Below, piece after piece: positions 27,462 through 36,455 of a stretch of 64,000 bases of DNA; the first letter of the stretch is position 1, and the number at the start of each line of letters is the position of its first letter. A program made the position numbers and the translations under genes. Under the pieces are notes generated by a model. The model did no database searches, was not told the DNA's origin, and saw only the letters and a program-made list of their open reading frames with translations. This DNA comes from Pseudomonas sp. Z8(2022) (GTDB lineage: Bacteria; Pseudomonadota; Gammaproteobacteria; Pseudomonadales; Pseudomonadaceae). The DNA is taken from the NCBI RefSeq assembly GCF_025837155.1, contig NZ_CP107549.1:2046001-2110000 (forward strand), written 5' to 3'.

Positions 27462-27637
27462 GGTGAGGACTCCAGATCGTGTGCGTGAGGCCGCGATGGT
27501 AACAAAGGCCGATTATGCGGCTAAATAACTAAGATCATTGTTGTACTTACTCATGGTTATAAGAAGGCCGCATTGCGCGAGCAAAGCCCAGCGGCTAGAG
27601 TGCCGGCTCCTTTTTTGTCTCAAGCGAGGAGTGGCCT
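27462..27637. promoter_or_regulatory. divergent cysH/thrH promoter region
   Basis: This 176-base gap is AT-rich around 27520-27570 (CTAAATAACTAAGATCATTG, GGTTATAAGAAGG), the sort of sequence bound by CysB near cys promoters. The CysB site is inferred from base composition and context only. Confidence 0.35.
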
Positions 27638-28255
27638 GTGGAAATCGCGTGTCTCGACCTGGAAGGCGTACTGGTCCCGGAAATCTGGATCGCATTTGCG
27701 GAAAAAACCGGCATCGAGTCGCTCAAGGCGACCACCCGCGACATTCCCGATTACGACGTGCTGATGCAGCAGCGCCTGCGCATCCTCGATGAGCACGGTC
27801 TGAAGCTGAAGGACATTCAGGACGTGATCGCCACGCTCAAACCGCTCGAGGGTGCCGTGGAGTTCGTCGACTGGTTGCGTGAGCGCTTCCAGGTAGTGAT
27901 TCTCTCGGACACCTTCTACGAGTTCTCCCAGCCGCTGATGCGCCAGCTCGGTTTCCCGACCCTGCTGTGCCATCGCCTGATTACCGACGAGAATGATCGC
28001 GTAGTCAGCTACCAGCTGCGCCAGAAGGATCCCAAGCGTCAGTCGGTCATTGCCTTCAAGAGCCTGTATTACCGTGTGATCGCGGCGGGCGATTCGTATA
28101 ACGACACCACCATGCTCAGCGAGGCCCACGCCGGCATCCTGTTCCATGCGCCGGATAACGTCATCCGCGAGTTTCCGCAGTTCCCGGCGGTGCACACTTA
28201 TGAGGATCTGAAGCAGGAATTCCTCAAGGCATCGAACCGAAAACTGAGCCTGTAA
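27638..28255 (+). CDS. thrH: phosphoserine phosphatase / homoserine phosphotransferase ThrH
   Basis: The product is 205 residues from a GTG start with GAGGAG upstream. This HAD enzyme has the nucleophile Asp7 in CLDLEGVL (second Asp replaced by Glu, typical of ThrH), motif II VILSDTFYEF and motif III AAGDSYNDTTML. ThrH dephosphorylates phosphoserine and can transfer the phosphate to homoserine, so it can feed serine and threonine synthesis. The gene sits downstream of the cysB-cysH pair, as in P. aeruginosa. Confidence 0.93.
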   Translation: MEIACLDLEGVLVPEIWIAFAEKTGIESLKATTRDIPDYDVLMQQRLRILDEHGLKLKDIQDVIATLKPLEGAVEFVDWLRERFQVVILSDTFYEFSQPLMRQLGFPTLLCHRLITDENDRVVSYQLRQKDPKRQSVIAFKSLYYRVIAAGDSYNDTTMLSEAHAGILFHAPDNVIREFPQFPAVHTYEDLKQEFLKASNRKLSL

Positions 28256-28265
28256 GGCCGATGAA

Positions 28266-28298
28266 ATAAAAAAAACGCCGCGGTTTCGCGGCGTTTTC
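28266..28298. terminator. bidirectional terminator between thrH and pabB
   Basis: AACGCCGCG (28274-28282) pairs with CGCGGCGTT (28287-28295) around GTTT, with a long A-run before and a T-run after. It terminates thrH on the plus strand and, from the other side, pabB. Confidence 0.9.
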
Positions 28299-28299
28299 G

Positions 28300-29658
28300 T
28301 TAAGCCTGTCTGTTCGGCAGACGCTCCAGAGCCTCCAACAGCACTTTCACCTTGGTGATCGACTCCTGGTATTCGGCCTGCCAGTTGGAGTCGGCGACGA
28401 TGCCGCCACCGCCCCAGCAACTGACCTTGCCATCCTTGACCAGCAGGCTGCGGATGGCGATGGAGCTGTCCATCTCGCCGCGCACGTCGAGATACAGCAT
28501 GGATCCGCAGTAGAGCCCGCGCCGGGTCGGCTCCAGTTCGTCGATGATCTGCATCGCGCGGATCTTCGGCGCGCCGGTGATTGAGCCGCCGGGGAAACTG
28601 CCAGCGATCAGGTCCAGCGCATCCCTGTCGGACGCCAGTTCGGCGGTCACGCAACTGACCAGATGATGCACGTTGGTGTAGCTTTCCAGGGCGAACAGTT
28701 CCGGCACCTTGACCGAGCCGATTCGGCAGCTCCGGCCGAGATCGTTGCGCAGCAGGTCGACGATCATCAGGTTCTCCGCGCGATCCTTGCGGCTGGCCAG
28801 CAGCTCCTGCGCCTGCGTCTGATCATCCTCGGCGTCATTGCCGCGGCGCCGGGTGCCCTTGATCGGGCGGGTTTCCACCTGGCCTGCGCTGACCTTGAGA
28901 AAGCGTTCAGGCGACAGACTGAGAATCGCGTCGTCACCACCCAGGCTCTGAAAACCCGAGAACGGCGTGGGACAGGCCTGACGCAGCGCCAGGTAAGCCG
29001 TCCAGGGATCGCCTTCGCAGGGAGCCTGAAAGCGCTGGGCGAAATTCACCTGATAACAGTCACCGGCGAGGATATAGCCCTGGATGCGTTCGATCGCCTG
29101 GCGATAGCGATGCGGGTCGATATCCGCATGAAACGGCTGGGTCAGCCGGAAGGGGCGCTCCTGCTCGCTGGCCGGCGCCTCGAATAGCGCCAGCAGGCGC
29201 TGCCGCTCGGTTTCTGGCAGCGCCGGATGAAACAGCAGCGCACTGCTGCCGAGCTGATGATCGCTGATCAGTGCCCAAGCATAGAGACCGAAGCGTGCAT
29301 CGTCGAGCCCAAGATCATCGACGCTCCGCTCGGGCAGTGCTTCCAGGCGGCGACCGAAATCGTAGGACAGATAACCGATCAGGCCTCCGACGAATGGCAA
29401 CTCCTGAACCTCTGGCGCTTCGGCTTGACCAAGGCTCTGGAGCGCGTTTCGCAGGCGTTGCAGAAATCCGTTGGCCGATTCGTCGGGCGCTGGCGCCAGT
29501 TCTGCCAATGGCCAGGCGCTCATAAGGTCATAGCGTCCACGCTCGGCATGCGGGCGCCCGGCATCCAGCAGCACTGCGCCTGGTGCCTGGCGAATGCGCC
29601 GGAAGTAATCACTGGGGTCTGGCCGGTAAGGAAGAGGGTGCAGGGAGCAACTGGGCAT
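28300..29658 (-). CDS. pabB: aminodeoxychorismate synthase component I
   Basis: The product is 452 residues and makes 4-amino-4-deoxychorismate for folate. Conserved chorismate-enzyme motifs are QVNFAQRF, SLSPERFLKV, RPIKGTRRRG (active Lys), NLMIVDLLRNDLGR, HLVSCVTAEL and GSITGAPKIRAMQIIDELEP. The PIKGT pattern identifies PabB rather than anthranilate synthase, which has PIAGT. No amidotransferase (pabA) gene is adjacent. Confidence 0.93.
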   Translation of the reverse strand: MPSCSLHPLPYRPDPSDYFRRIRQAPGAVLLDAGRPHAERGRYDLMSAWPLAELAPAPDESANGFLQRLRNALQSLGQAEAPEVQELPFVGGLIGYLSYDFGRRLEALPERSVDDLGLDDARFGLYAWALISDHQLGSSALLFHPALPETERQRLLALFEAPASEQERPFRLTQPFHADIDPHRYRQAIERIQGYILAGDCYQVNFAQRFQAPCEGDPWTAYLALRQACPTPFSGFQSLGGDDAILSLSPERFLKVSAGQVETRPIKGTRRRGNDAEDDQTQAQELLASRKDRAENLMIVDLLRNDLGRSCRIGSVKVPELFALESYTNVHHLVSCVTAELASDRDALDLIAGSFPGGSITGAPKIRAMQIIDELEPTRRGLYCGSMLYLDVRGEMDSSIAIRSLLVKDGKVSCWGGGGIVADSNWQAEYQESITKVKVLLEALERLPNRQA

Positions 29659-29724
29659 GCGTGGCAGTCAGAAGAGAGGAAAGGGCGATTGTAGTCCGGC
29701 GTCAACATTCATCCTAGAGCTCGG

Positions 29725-29846
29725 CCGGGTCAACTCGGCTGCGTTCGGCTGACCCGGATGGCTGCGCGCCAGGACATTGGATGTAGAGCTGTTTCCGCTT
29801 GAGTCGGAAACGGGAGCCAGTGCCAGAACAATAACTTGCAAGGAGA
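29725..29846 (+). promoter_or_regulatory. leader of the MalT-type regulator pair with two dyads and a Crc-type motif
   Basis: CCGGGTCA (29725-29732) and TGACCCGG (29750-29757) form an 8-base dyad. GTTTCCG (29791-29797) and CGGAAAC (29805-29811) form a 7-base dyad. Downstream lies AACAATAA (29827-29834) directly before the AAGGAGA ribosome site. The dyads could be operators or transcript hairpins; the A-rich motif fits Hfq/Crc. The gap 29659-29854 holds no gene. Confidence 0.5.
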
Positions 29847-29854
29847 TCCGGACC

Positions 29855-32569
29855 ATGGATGTAGTGACAGCTCTAGCCGCTGGAAGCCTGCTGCCTTGGC
29901 AATTGTCGGCGCCTCAGGCACCTGTCGAGCGTCTGCCAAGACCTCAGGTAGAAGCCGTGCTTTCGGCTCATCCTCATGCCCGGCTCGTGCTGTTCTGCGC
30001 GCCGGCAGGTTTCGGCAAGACCACTGCACTGGCGATGCTGGCCGAGCAGCGCCGCAACGCCGGAAGTGCGATTGTCTGGCTGTCGCTGGGCACCGACGAC
30101 GATGAGCCGGTCCGTTTCTTCCTGCAACTGATCGAAGTACTGGGCCGTGTACGCCCCGGCGTGGGTGACGACGCCCTGGGCTACCTGCGCAATACCCTGC
30201 GCGCGCCGGTCGAGGCGGTGATGGACAGTCTGTTGCTGGATCTGACCCAGAGTCCCGAGCCCCTGCTGCTGGTGCTCGATGATCTGAACTTGATTCAGAA
30301 CAGCGAGGTGCTTGCCGCGCTTGATCGTCTGGTCAGGCTGGCACCCCCGCATTTCACCCTGGCCGTCGGCAGTCGTTCGCAACCGGCCCTGAGTCTGGCG
30401 ACCTTGCGTGCCAAGGGCCTGCTACTCGAACTGGGCAGCGATGAGCTCAGGCTCGACCCGGACGAGACCCGCAGCTATCTGGAACGCTGCGGCCTGCAAC
30501 TGGACCCCGAGATGCTCGGCGCCCTTTACAGCCGCACTGAGGGCTGGATGGCCGGAGTACACCTGGCCAGCCTGTGGCTGCGCAATCACCCGCAATCGCC
30601 GGAGCGCCTGGCCGAGCTGGGTGCCGACAGGCATGCACTCGGTGATCACCTGTTGCGTTCGGTATTCGAACAGTTGCCGATCGAGCGCCAGGAACAATTG
30701 CTGGCGCTGGGCGTGGCACAGCAGCTCAATGGCGATCTGGCCAATGCGTTGACCGGGCGGCAGGACGGACAGCAACTGCTGGAAGAGCTGGAAGCCATGC
30801 AGCTGTTCCTGCTGCCAATGGACCGTGAACGCCAGTGGTATCGCTTCCATAACCTGTTCGCCGAGTTCCTGCGCGGCCGCCTCAGGGAGCGCGATCCGGA
30901 GCGCTTCAGGCAGCTGCACTTCAATGCCAGCCTGTGGTTCACCAATCACCACATGCAGAACCTGGCCATCGAGCACGCCTGTCTGGCCGAGGATGCCGAG
31001 ATGCTCGCCGCGCTGCTCGACGGCTGTGGGCCGGAGCTGATCAATCGCGGCCAGTTGAACCTCATCTACAAGTGGCGTCAGCACGTCCCGGACGAAATCG
31101 CCGGACGTTTCCCGATGCTGGTACTCGCCGATGTCTGGACCCGTGCGACAGAGCTGGGGCTGAACGAGGCCAATCGCCTGCTCGACGAGCTGCTGCAGCG
31201 TTGGGGGGAATCGCCGGGCAGCGGACCGCTGAGCGACAGGGGCCTGGCCACGCTGGCCATCAAGGCGGTGATCGCGCTGCAGAAGGATGATCTGGAGGGC
31301 TGCGTCGGGCTGGCCCGGTGTATCGAGGCGCAGCTTGGGCAACATGCCGCGTTCCTCGAAGTGGCAATTCTCACGCTTGGCGCACTGGCCAATGTCATGC
31401 TCGGGCAGGCCGAAGCCGCGCGCAAACTGCTGGCGCTGGCGCAGCAGCGCAATCACTTCCTTGAAGGTCGCTATCTGGACATGCAACTGGCCAACGTCGA
31501 GGTACTCCTTTGCCTGGAGCAGGGGCGGGTAAAGCAGGCGCACCTGTTGTTCGAACAGTTGCGTGGGCGGGTAATGCCCGGGTTCGGCGATCAGTCCCGC
31601 GCCCTGGCATTGCCGACCATCAGCGAGTCACTGATCGCTTATCACCAGGGCCGCCTGGACGGACTGCCGGATCGCCTGCGCTGGGCTCTGTGCGCGGTCG
31701 ACGTGATCAACCCGATCGATCTATACGCTCAGGCAATGCTTTGCCTGGCACGAGTTCAACGCCTGCGGGAGGCGCCGAAAGAGGCGCTGGCGATCCTGGT
31801 GTCGATGCAGAACCTGGCAGCCCGCAACCATTCCTGGCGTTTTTACGTGCAGGCGGTGGGGGAGGAGATTGCGCTCATCCTTCAGGAGCCGGCGGCTGAC
31901 CGCAGCAGACGCGCGGAGCAGCGGCTGAAGTCGGTAGATTGGGCCAAGCTGGCTGCACTTTACAAGCAGCGAAGCTTCAACCCGGTGTCATGGACCCTTG
32001 GCCTGACTCGTATACGTCTGCAGCAGGCACGTGGGCATTACAGTGAAGCGCTGCATGAAATTACCCAGCTACGTGGCCAGTTGCAGAGCGGCTGGCATGG
32101 ATTGCATCGCTTGCGCCTGGATCTGCTCGCGGCGTTGAGCTATCAGCGTCTGGGCTACCAGGAGCGTTCGCAAAACCTGCTGGTGCAGTGCCTGATAAGC
32201 GCGGAGCGGGAGGAGGCGCGCAGCCTGTTCCTGGAGGAGGGCGAGGCCATCCGCCAACTGCTGCAGCAACTGGAGTCTGCCGAGCGTCAGCCGGCGTTGC
32301 AGGCATTCATCCGCAGCGTGCTGAGCGCCTGGCCTGGCCGGGACTCGCGTCAGGTCCCGGAGGTATTGGAAGAGGGGCTGACCGAGCGTGAGCGCGAAGT
32401 GGTCTACCTGGCTGCCACGGGCATGTCCAACGAGGAAATCGGTCGGCAGCTGGCGCTGGCCCTGGGCACTGTCAAATGGCATCTGCACAACATCTACGAC
32501 AAGCTCAAGGTGCGTAATCGCACTCAAGCCATCCGCCGTGCCCGTGAGTTGAGCCTACTGGAATCATGA
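29855..32569 (+). CDS. MalT-like LuxR-family ATP-dependent regulator 1
   Basis: This 904-residue STAND-class regulator has a P-loop APAGFGKTT at 49-57, a Walker B-like LLLVLDDLN near 140-150, a long helical repeat region, and a C-terminal LuxR helix-turn-helix (LTEREREVVYLAATGMSNEEIGRQL, final 65 residues). It is longer than many family members but typical of MalT/AlkS-like proteins. It ends in ATGA, overlapping the start of its paralog, so both are translated together. The effector and targets are unknown; no maltose genes are nearby. Confidence 0.88.
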   Translation: MDVVTALAAGSLLPWQLSAPQAPVERLPRPQVEAVLSAHPHARLVLFCAPAGFGKTTALAMLAEQRRNAGSAIVWLSLGTDDDEPVRFFLQLIEVLGRVRPGVGDDALGYLRNTLRAPVEAVMDSLLLDLTQSPEPLLLVLDDLNLIQNSEVLAALDRLVRLAPPHFTLAVGSRSQPALSLATLRAKGLLLELGSDELRLDPDETRSYLERCGLQLDPEMLGALYSRTEGWMAGVHLASLWLRNHPQSPERLAELGADRHALGDHLLRSVFEQLPIERQEQLLALGVAQQLNGDLANALTGRQDGQQLLEELEAMQLFLLPMDRERQWYRFHNLFAEFLRGRLRERDPERFRQLHFNASLWFTNHHMQNLAIEHACLAEDAEMLAALLDGCGPELINRGQLNLIYKWRQHVPDEIAGRFPMLVLADVWTRATELGLNEANRLLDELLQRWGESPGSGPLSDRGLATLAIKAVIALQKDDLEGCVGLARCIEAQLGQHAAFLEVAILTLGALANVMLGQAEAARKLLALAQQRNHFLEGRYLDMQLANVEVLLCLEQGRVKQAHLLFEQLRGRVMPGFGDQSRALALPTISESLIAYHQGRLDGLPDRLRWALCAVDVINPIDLYAQAMLCLARVQRLREAPKEALAILVSMQNLAARNHSWRFYVQAVGEEIALILQEPAADRSRRAEQRLKSVDWAKLAALYKQRSFNPVSWTLGLTRIRLQQARGHYSEALHEITQLRGQLQSGWHGLHRLRLDLLAALSYQRLGYQERSQNLLVQCLISAEREEARSLFLEEGEAIRQLLQQLESAERQPALQAFIRSVLSAWPGRDSRQVPEVLEEGLTEREREVVYLAATGMSNEEIGRQLALALGTVKWHLHNIYDKLKVRNRTQAIRRARELSLLES

Positions 32570-35283
32570 ACAGTCACAGTCCGTTACGCCAATCCACTGT
32601 TCCACTGCTGCTCCCCACCAAGCTCTATCCTGCCTATGCCGAGGGGGCGCCGCTGCTGGAGCGCTCGGCCCTGCTCGAACGCCTGCTGGAGGCTCGTGGG
32701 CAACGTCTGATCCTGCTCAGCGCGCCGGCCGGTTTCGGCAAGAGTGCCGTACTCAGCCAACTGCGCAAGCGTTTGCAGGCCCAGGGCGTGCGCGTTGCCT
32801 GGCTGTCCTGCGATGAGAGTGACAGCGAGCCGGCGCGGCTTGTGCAATATCTGGTAGCGGCAATCGCCGCGGTCTACCCCGGCTTCGGCAACAGGGCCAC
32901 GGCATTGCTACAGGGTGAGGTCAGCTGGCCGATCGAGGCGGTCATCGATGCGTTTCTCGATGACCTCAGGGGCCTGTCGCAAGACTTCTATCTGATGCTC
33001 GACGACTTCCACCGTATCCGTCATCCCTCAATCGGCGAGAGTTCGCGTTATTTGCTCGAGCGCCTGCCCCAACAGGTGAAGCTGGTGGTCAGCACCCGCC
33101 ACCAGCCGCGCTTTCTTCCTGCATTCGGCGGCCGGGCCTTCTGGCTCAAGGCCGAGGATCTGCGGCTGTCCCGGGCCGAGACAGCCGCCTATTTTCGCGA
33201 TCTCAAGGGGCTCGTTCTCGAGGAACGCGAGCTTGACCAGCTGCATGCCCGCACGGAAGGCTGGATCACCGCGCTGCACCTGGCGGCGCTGACCTTGCCG
33301 CGCCAGCAGAATCGTGCGGCCTTTCTCGCCGGTCTGTCAGGCACCGAGCGCAATATCGCCGATTATCTGGCCGAAGATGTGGTGGCGAGCCTGCCTGACG
33401 ACATGCAGCTGTTTCTCGATCAGACCTCGGTGCTCGACGAATTCAATGCCGAACTGTGCAACGCCCTGACCGGGCGCCAGGATGGGCTGGACATGCTGCG
33501 TCGTCTGCAGGGCGAGCAACTGTTCGTGATTCCCCTGGACGAGCAGGGCGAATGGTTCCGTTACCATCACCTGTTCGCCGAGTTCCTCCAGGGGCGCCTG
33601 CACAAGCGCGGTGACTGCGCCCATCTGCTGCACGCCGCTGCGCGCTGGTGCGAAAGTCACGACTTTGCCGACAGGTCGATCAGGTACGCCCTGCGCGCCC
33701 GTGATTACGCCTTTGCCGCCGAATTGCTGGGGCGTCAGGGTGCGCGGCTGATTGCCGGCAACCGGGTGTACGGCATTCTCGCCATCCTCAAGGAAATTCC
33801 GCCGCCGGTGATCACCGAGCAGCCGGTATTCCAGATCTTCTATGCCTGGCAGCTGGCTTTCGAGCAGAAATTCGCCGAGTCCGAGGCATTGATCGAGGAA
33901 GTCAGTACGCGCCTGACTCAGGGGGGCAGCAGGGGTATTCATTTGGGGCTGATCGAGCTGCTGGCTGCCGCCCAGGTGCTCAAGGCGCTGGTGCTGCTCT
34001 ATCAGGACAAGCTCGAGGCCTGTCTCAAGGTCGCGAGCCACTGGTTGGCGCTGGTACCACAGAATCAGCCGGTATTCCGCGCCAGCCTGGCCTGCGTGCA
34101 GGCCGCGGCATTCGCCCTGCTGGGCGAATTTGGCGAGGCGGCCAAGGCGATTGCCGTCGCCCGGGAGAGCTTGCGCGAGTGTGAAAGCGAATACCTGCAC
34201 GTGATGGCCAGCCTGATCGAGGCGCTGATCTGCAAGGAATATGGTGAGCTGGAGCGCGGGCGGGCGCTGGCGGAGGCTGCCCGGGCGAGGGTGGCGCAGG
34301 TCTTCGGGCGACGCAGTCGGGTCGGTGGACCGCTGGGGCTGGCGTATGCCGATCTGTTGTACGAGCAGGATCGTCATGGTGCGATCCTTGCCGAACTGCC
34401 TTTGGCCACGACCTGGCGCGACGTGGCCACACCGGTGGAGTTGATCAGCCGCGGCAAACTGGTCATGGCGCGTGCCCGCTTCTTCGCCGGAGCGGCAGAG
34501 CAGGGGCTGGAGGACCTGGACGAGTGGCTGGACGACCTTCAGGGGCCGGGCTATGAACGGGTCTATGCCATAGCCATGGGTTGCAAGGTGCAATTTCTGT
34601 TGTGGTTGCGTCGGCCCAACGAGGCGCAGCGCATCTACCTGCAGCTGGAGCGTCACATCACAGCCCTGCCGGTCGAGCGCTATGGCGATGCCCATACCGC
34701 ATTGGTGTTGAGCGAGGCGCGCCTGGCACTGGGCGAGCGCAGGGCGGAAAAGGCCCAGGCCAGCCTGGAGGCCTGTCTGGCCAGGCAGGGCGACGATCAC
34801 CAGCGTGACCGGCGCCTGCGCCTGAGCCTGTTGCTCGCCGTGGCGTTCTGGCGCAAGGGCAACAGCGACAAGGCTTTCGCGCTGTTTGGTGCGACGCTGG
34901 AGGAGGCCTGGCAATGCGGCTACCGACGTCTGTTCCAGGACGACGCGCTGTGGTTGCTACCGCTCTGGGATGCCTGGAAAGGCGCGGAACCCAAACGCGC
35001 CGCTGCCTGGCAAGGTGTTGCCGAAACGCTGCGCGAACAATGCCGAAGGCTGTCCATCGATCCCGCAAGCTTCGAGGAAAATCAGGATGTCAGTCATCGG
35101 GAGCGGGAGATACTGCGACTCGTGGCCGCCGGTCTGTCGAATCGTGATATCGCCCAGGCGGTGCACCTGTCCGAAGCCACCATTAAATGGCATCTGCATA
35201 ACCTGTTTTCCAAGTTGGGCGTACGCAGCCGCACTCAAGCCGTGCTCAAGGGCAAGAGCCAGGGGCTGCTGAGCGAAGCATGA
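32566..35283 (+). CDS. MalT-like LuxR-family ATP-dependent regulator 2
   Basis: This 905-residue paralog of the preceding gene has a P-loop APAGFGKS at 53-60, the FYLMLDDFHRI switch near 143-153, helical repeats, and a C-terminal LuxR domain (HREREILRLVAAGLSNRDIAQAVHLSEATIKWHLHNLFSKLG; only the motif is quoted). Four-base overlap with regulator 1 implies one operon and perhaps a hetero-oligomer. The two share the same domain order and many blocks, so they come from a tandem duplication. Targets unknown. Confidence 0.88.
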   Translation: MNSHSPLRQSTVPLLLPTKLYPAYAEGAPLLERSALLERLLEARGQRLILLSAPAGFGKSAVLSQLRKRLQAQGVRVAWLSCDESDSEPARLVQYLVAAIAAVYPGFGNRATALLQGEVSWPIEAVIDAFLDDLRGLSQDFYLMLDDFHRIRHPSIGESSRYLLERLPQQVKLVVSTRHQPRFLPAFGGRAFWLKAEDLRLSRAETAAYFRDLKGLVLEERELDQLHARTEGWITALHLAALTLPRQQNRAAFLAGLSGTERNIADYLAEDVVASLPDDMQLFLDQTSVLDEFNAELCNALTGRQDGLDMLRRLQGEQLFVIPLDEQGEWFRYHHLFAEFLQGRLHKRGDCAHLLHAAARWCESHDFADRSIRYALRARDYAFAAELLGRQGARLIAGNRVYGILAILKEIPPPVITEQPVFQIFYAWQLAFEQKFAESEALIEEVSTRLTQGGSRGIHLGLIELLAAAQVLKALVLLYQDKLEACLKVASHWLALVPQNQPVFRASLACVQAAAFALLGEFGEAAKAIAVARESLRECESEYLHVMASLIEALICKEYGELERGRALAEAARARVAQVFGRRSRVGGPLGLAYADLLYEQDRHGAILAELPLATTWRDVATPVELISRGKLVMARARFFAGAAEQGLEDLDEWLDDLQGPGYERVYAIAMGCKVQFLLWLRRPNEAQRIYLQLERHITALPVERYGDAHTALVLSEARLALGERRAEKAQASLEACLARQGDDHQRDRRLRLSLLLAVAFWRKGNSDKAFALFGATLEEAWQCGYRRLFQDDALWLLPLWDAWKGAEPKRAAAWQGVAETLREQCRRLSIDPASFEENQDVSHREREILRLVAAGLSNRDIAQAVHLSEATIKWHLHNLFSKLGVRSRTQAVLKGKSQGLLSEA

Positions 35284-35464
35284 GGACTGGGATCATCGCC
35301 TGGATGGGCTGGTAATCGAGTGAGCGGCTTGTAGCCGGAGGCCCTGGCGTGTATCGAAGCCGCCCCTGGTGTCACCAGGGGGCACAAGGGCTGGCGGCGG
35401 TCGTGCTGTGAGCGAGTTGTAGATCGCGCCAGTTACTGATGATCTGGCGCGACACCTACGACAG

Positions 35465-36451
35465 TCAGACTTCCTTGCTGGCGATGTGGCCGAACAGCTC
35501 CTGGGAGAAACGCACGCGCTCTTCGGCGGTTTCCTGGATGCCCTTGGCCTTCAGTTCTTCCAGGCGCGCTTCCACGGCGTGGGCACGATGGGTCAGGCCG
35601 CAGTCGTTGGCGATCTGGATGTTCAGACCGGGGCGGGCGTTGAGTTCCAGAATCAGCGGGCCCTTGTCCTGGTCCAGCACCATGTCCACACCGATGTAGC
35701 CCAGACCGCACAGCTCGTAGCAGCCAGCTGCGAGCTTCATGAAGCCATCCCAGTTCGGCAGTTGCACACCGTCCACCGCATTGGTGGTGTCCGGGTGCTT
35801 GCTGATCTTGTTGTTCAGCCAGGTTCCGCGCAGGGTCACGCCGGTGGCCAGGTCCACACCCACGCCGATGGCGCCCTGGTGCAGGTTGGCCTTGCCGTTG
35901 GACTGACGGGTCGGCAGGCGCAGCATGGCCATCACCGGGTAACCCATCAGCACGATGATGCGGATATCCGGTACGCCTTCGTAGCTGATGCTCTTGAAGA
36001 TAGTGTCCGGGGTCACGCGGTATTCGATCAGCGCGCGGTCACGGTGACCACCCAGCGAATACAGGCCGGAAAGGATGCTGGAAATCTGCTGCTCCAGCTC
36101 GTCGTGGCTGACGATCTTGCCCGATACCGTCTTGAAGCGATCCTCGAAACGGTCGGCGATGACCATGATGCCGTCACCGCCGGCGCCTTGCGCCGGCTTG
36201 ATGACGAAGTCATTGCGCCCGGCGATGATCTCGTCGAGCTTGTCGATTTCCTTCTCGGTTTCGATGATGCCGTACAGTTCCGGCACGTCGATGCCGGCCT
36301 GGATGGCCCGTTCCTTGGTGATGATCTTGTCGTCGACGATGGGGTACAGATGCCGTTTGTTGTACTTCAGCACATAGTCCGCATTGCGCCGGTTGATGCC
36401 CATGATGCCTTTGGCTTCAAGGGCCTTCCACGTCTTGATCAGGCCGAACAT
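35465..36451 (-). CDS. ATP-grasp protein, RimK-related glutamate-ligase-like
   Basis: The product is 328 residues. ATP-grasp motifs are FVIKPAQGAGGDGIMVI (about 82-98), the PLILELNARPGLNIQIAN metal/ATP block (about 271-288) and DRALIEYRV. It belongs to the alpha-L-glutamate ligase-like family rather than to RimK proper. It is the last gene of a three-gene operon (37988-38524, 36456-37982, 35465-36451); only four bases separate it from the upstream gene. A ligase that adds amino acids to a peptide or protein is inferred; the substrate is unknown. Confidence 0.85.
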   Translation of the reverse strand: MFGLIKTWKALEAKGIMGINRRNADYVLKYNKRHLYPIVDDKIITKERAIQAGIDVPELYGIIETEKEIDKLDEIIAGRNDFVIKPAQGAGGDGIMVIADRFEDRFKTVSGKIVSHDELEQQISSILSGLYSLGGHRDRALIEYRVTPDTIFKSISYEGVPDIRIIVLMGYPVMAMLRLPTRQSNGKANLHQGAIGVGVDLATGVTLRGTWLNNKISKHPDTTNAVDGVQLPNWDGFMKLAAGCYELCGLGYIGVDMVLDQDKGPLILELNARPGLNIQIANDCGLTHRAHAVEARLEELKAKGIQETAEERVRFSQELFGHIASKEV

Positions 36452-36455
36452 GGTC

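Noticed and set aside
29855..35283. maltose regulon regulator MalT
   Set aside because: No maltose or maltodextrin genes are adjacent and the P-loop/LuxR architecture is shared by many unrelated regulators.
35465..36451. RimK ribosomal protein S6 glutamate ligase
   Set aside because: Only the ATP-grasp core is shared; the operon context with a membrane and a secreted protein points to another substrate.
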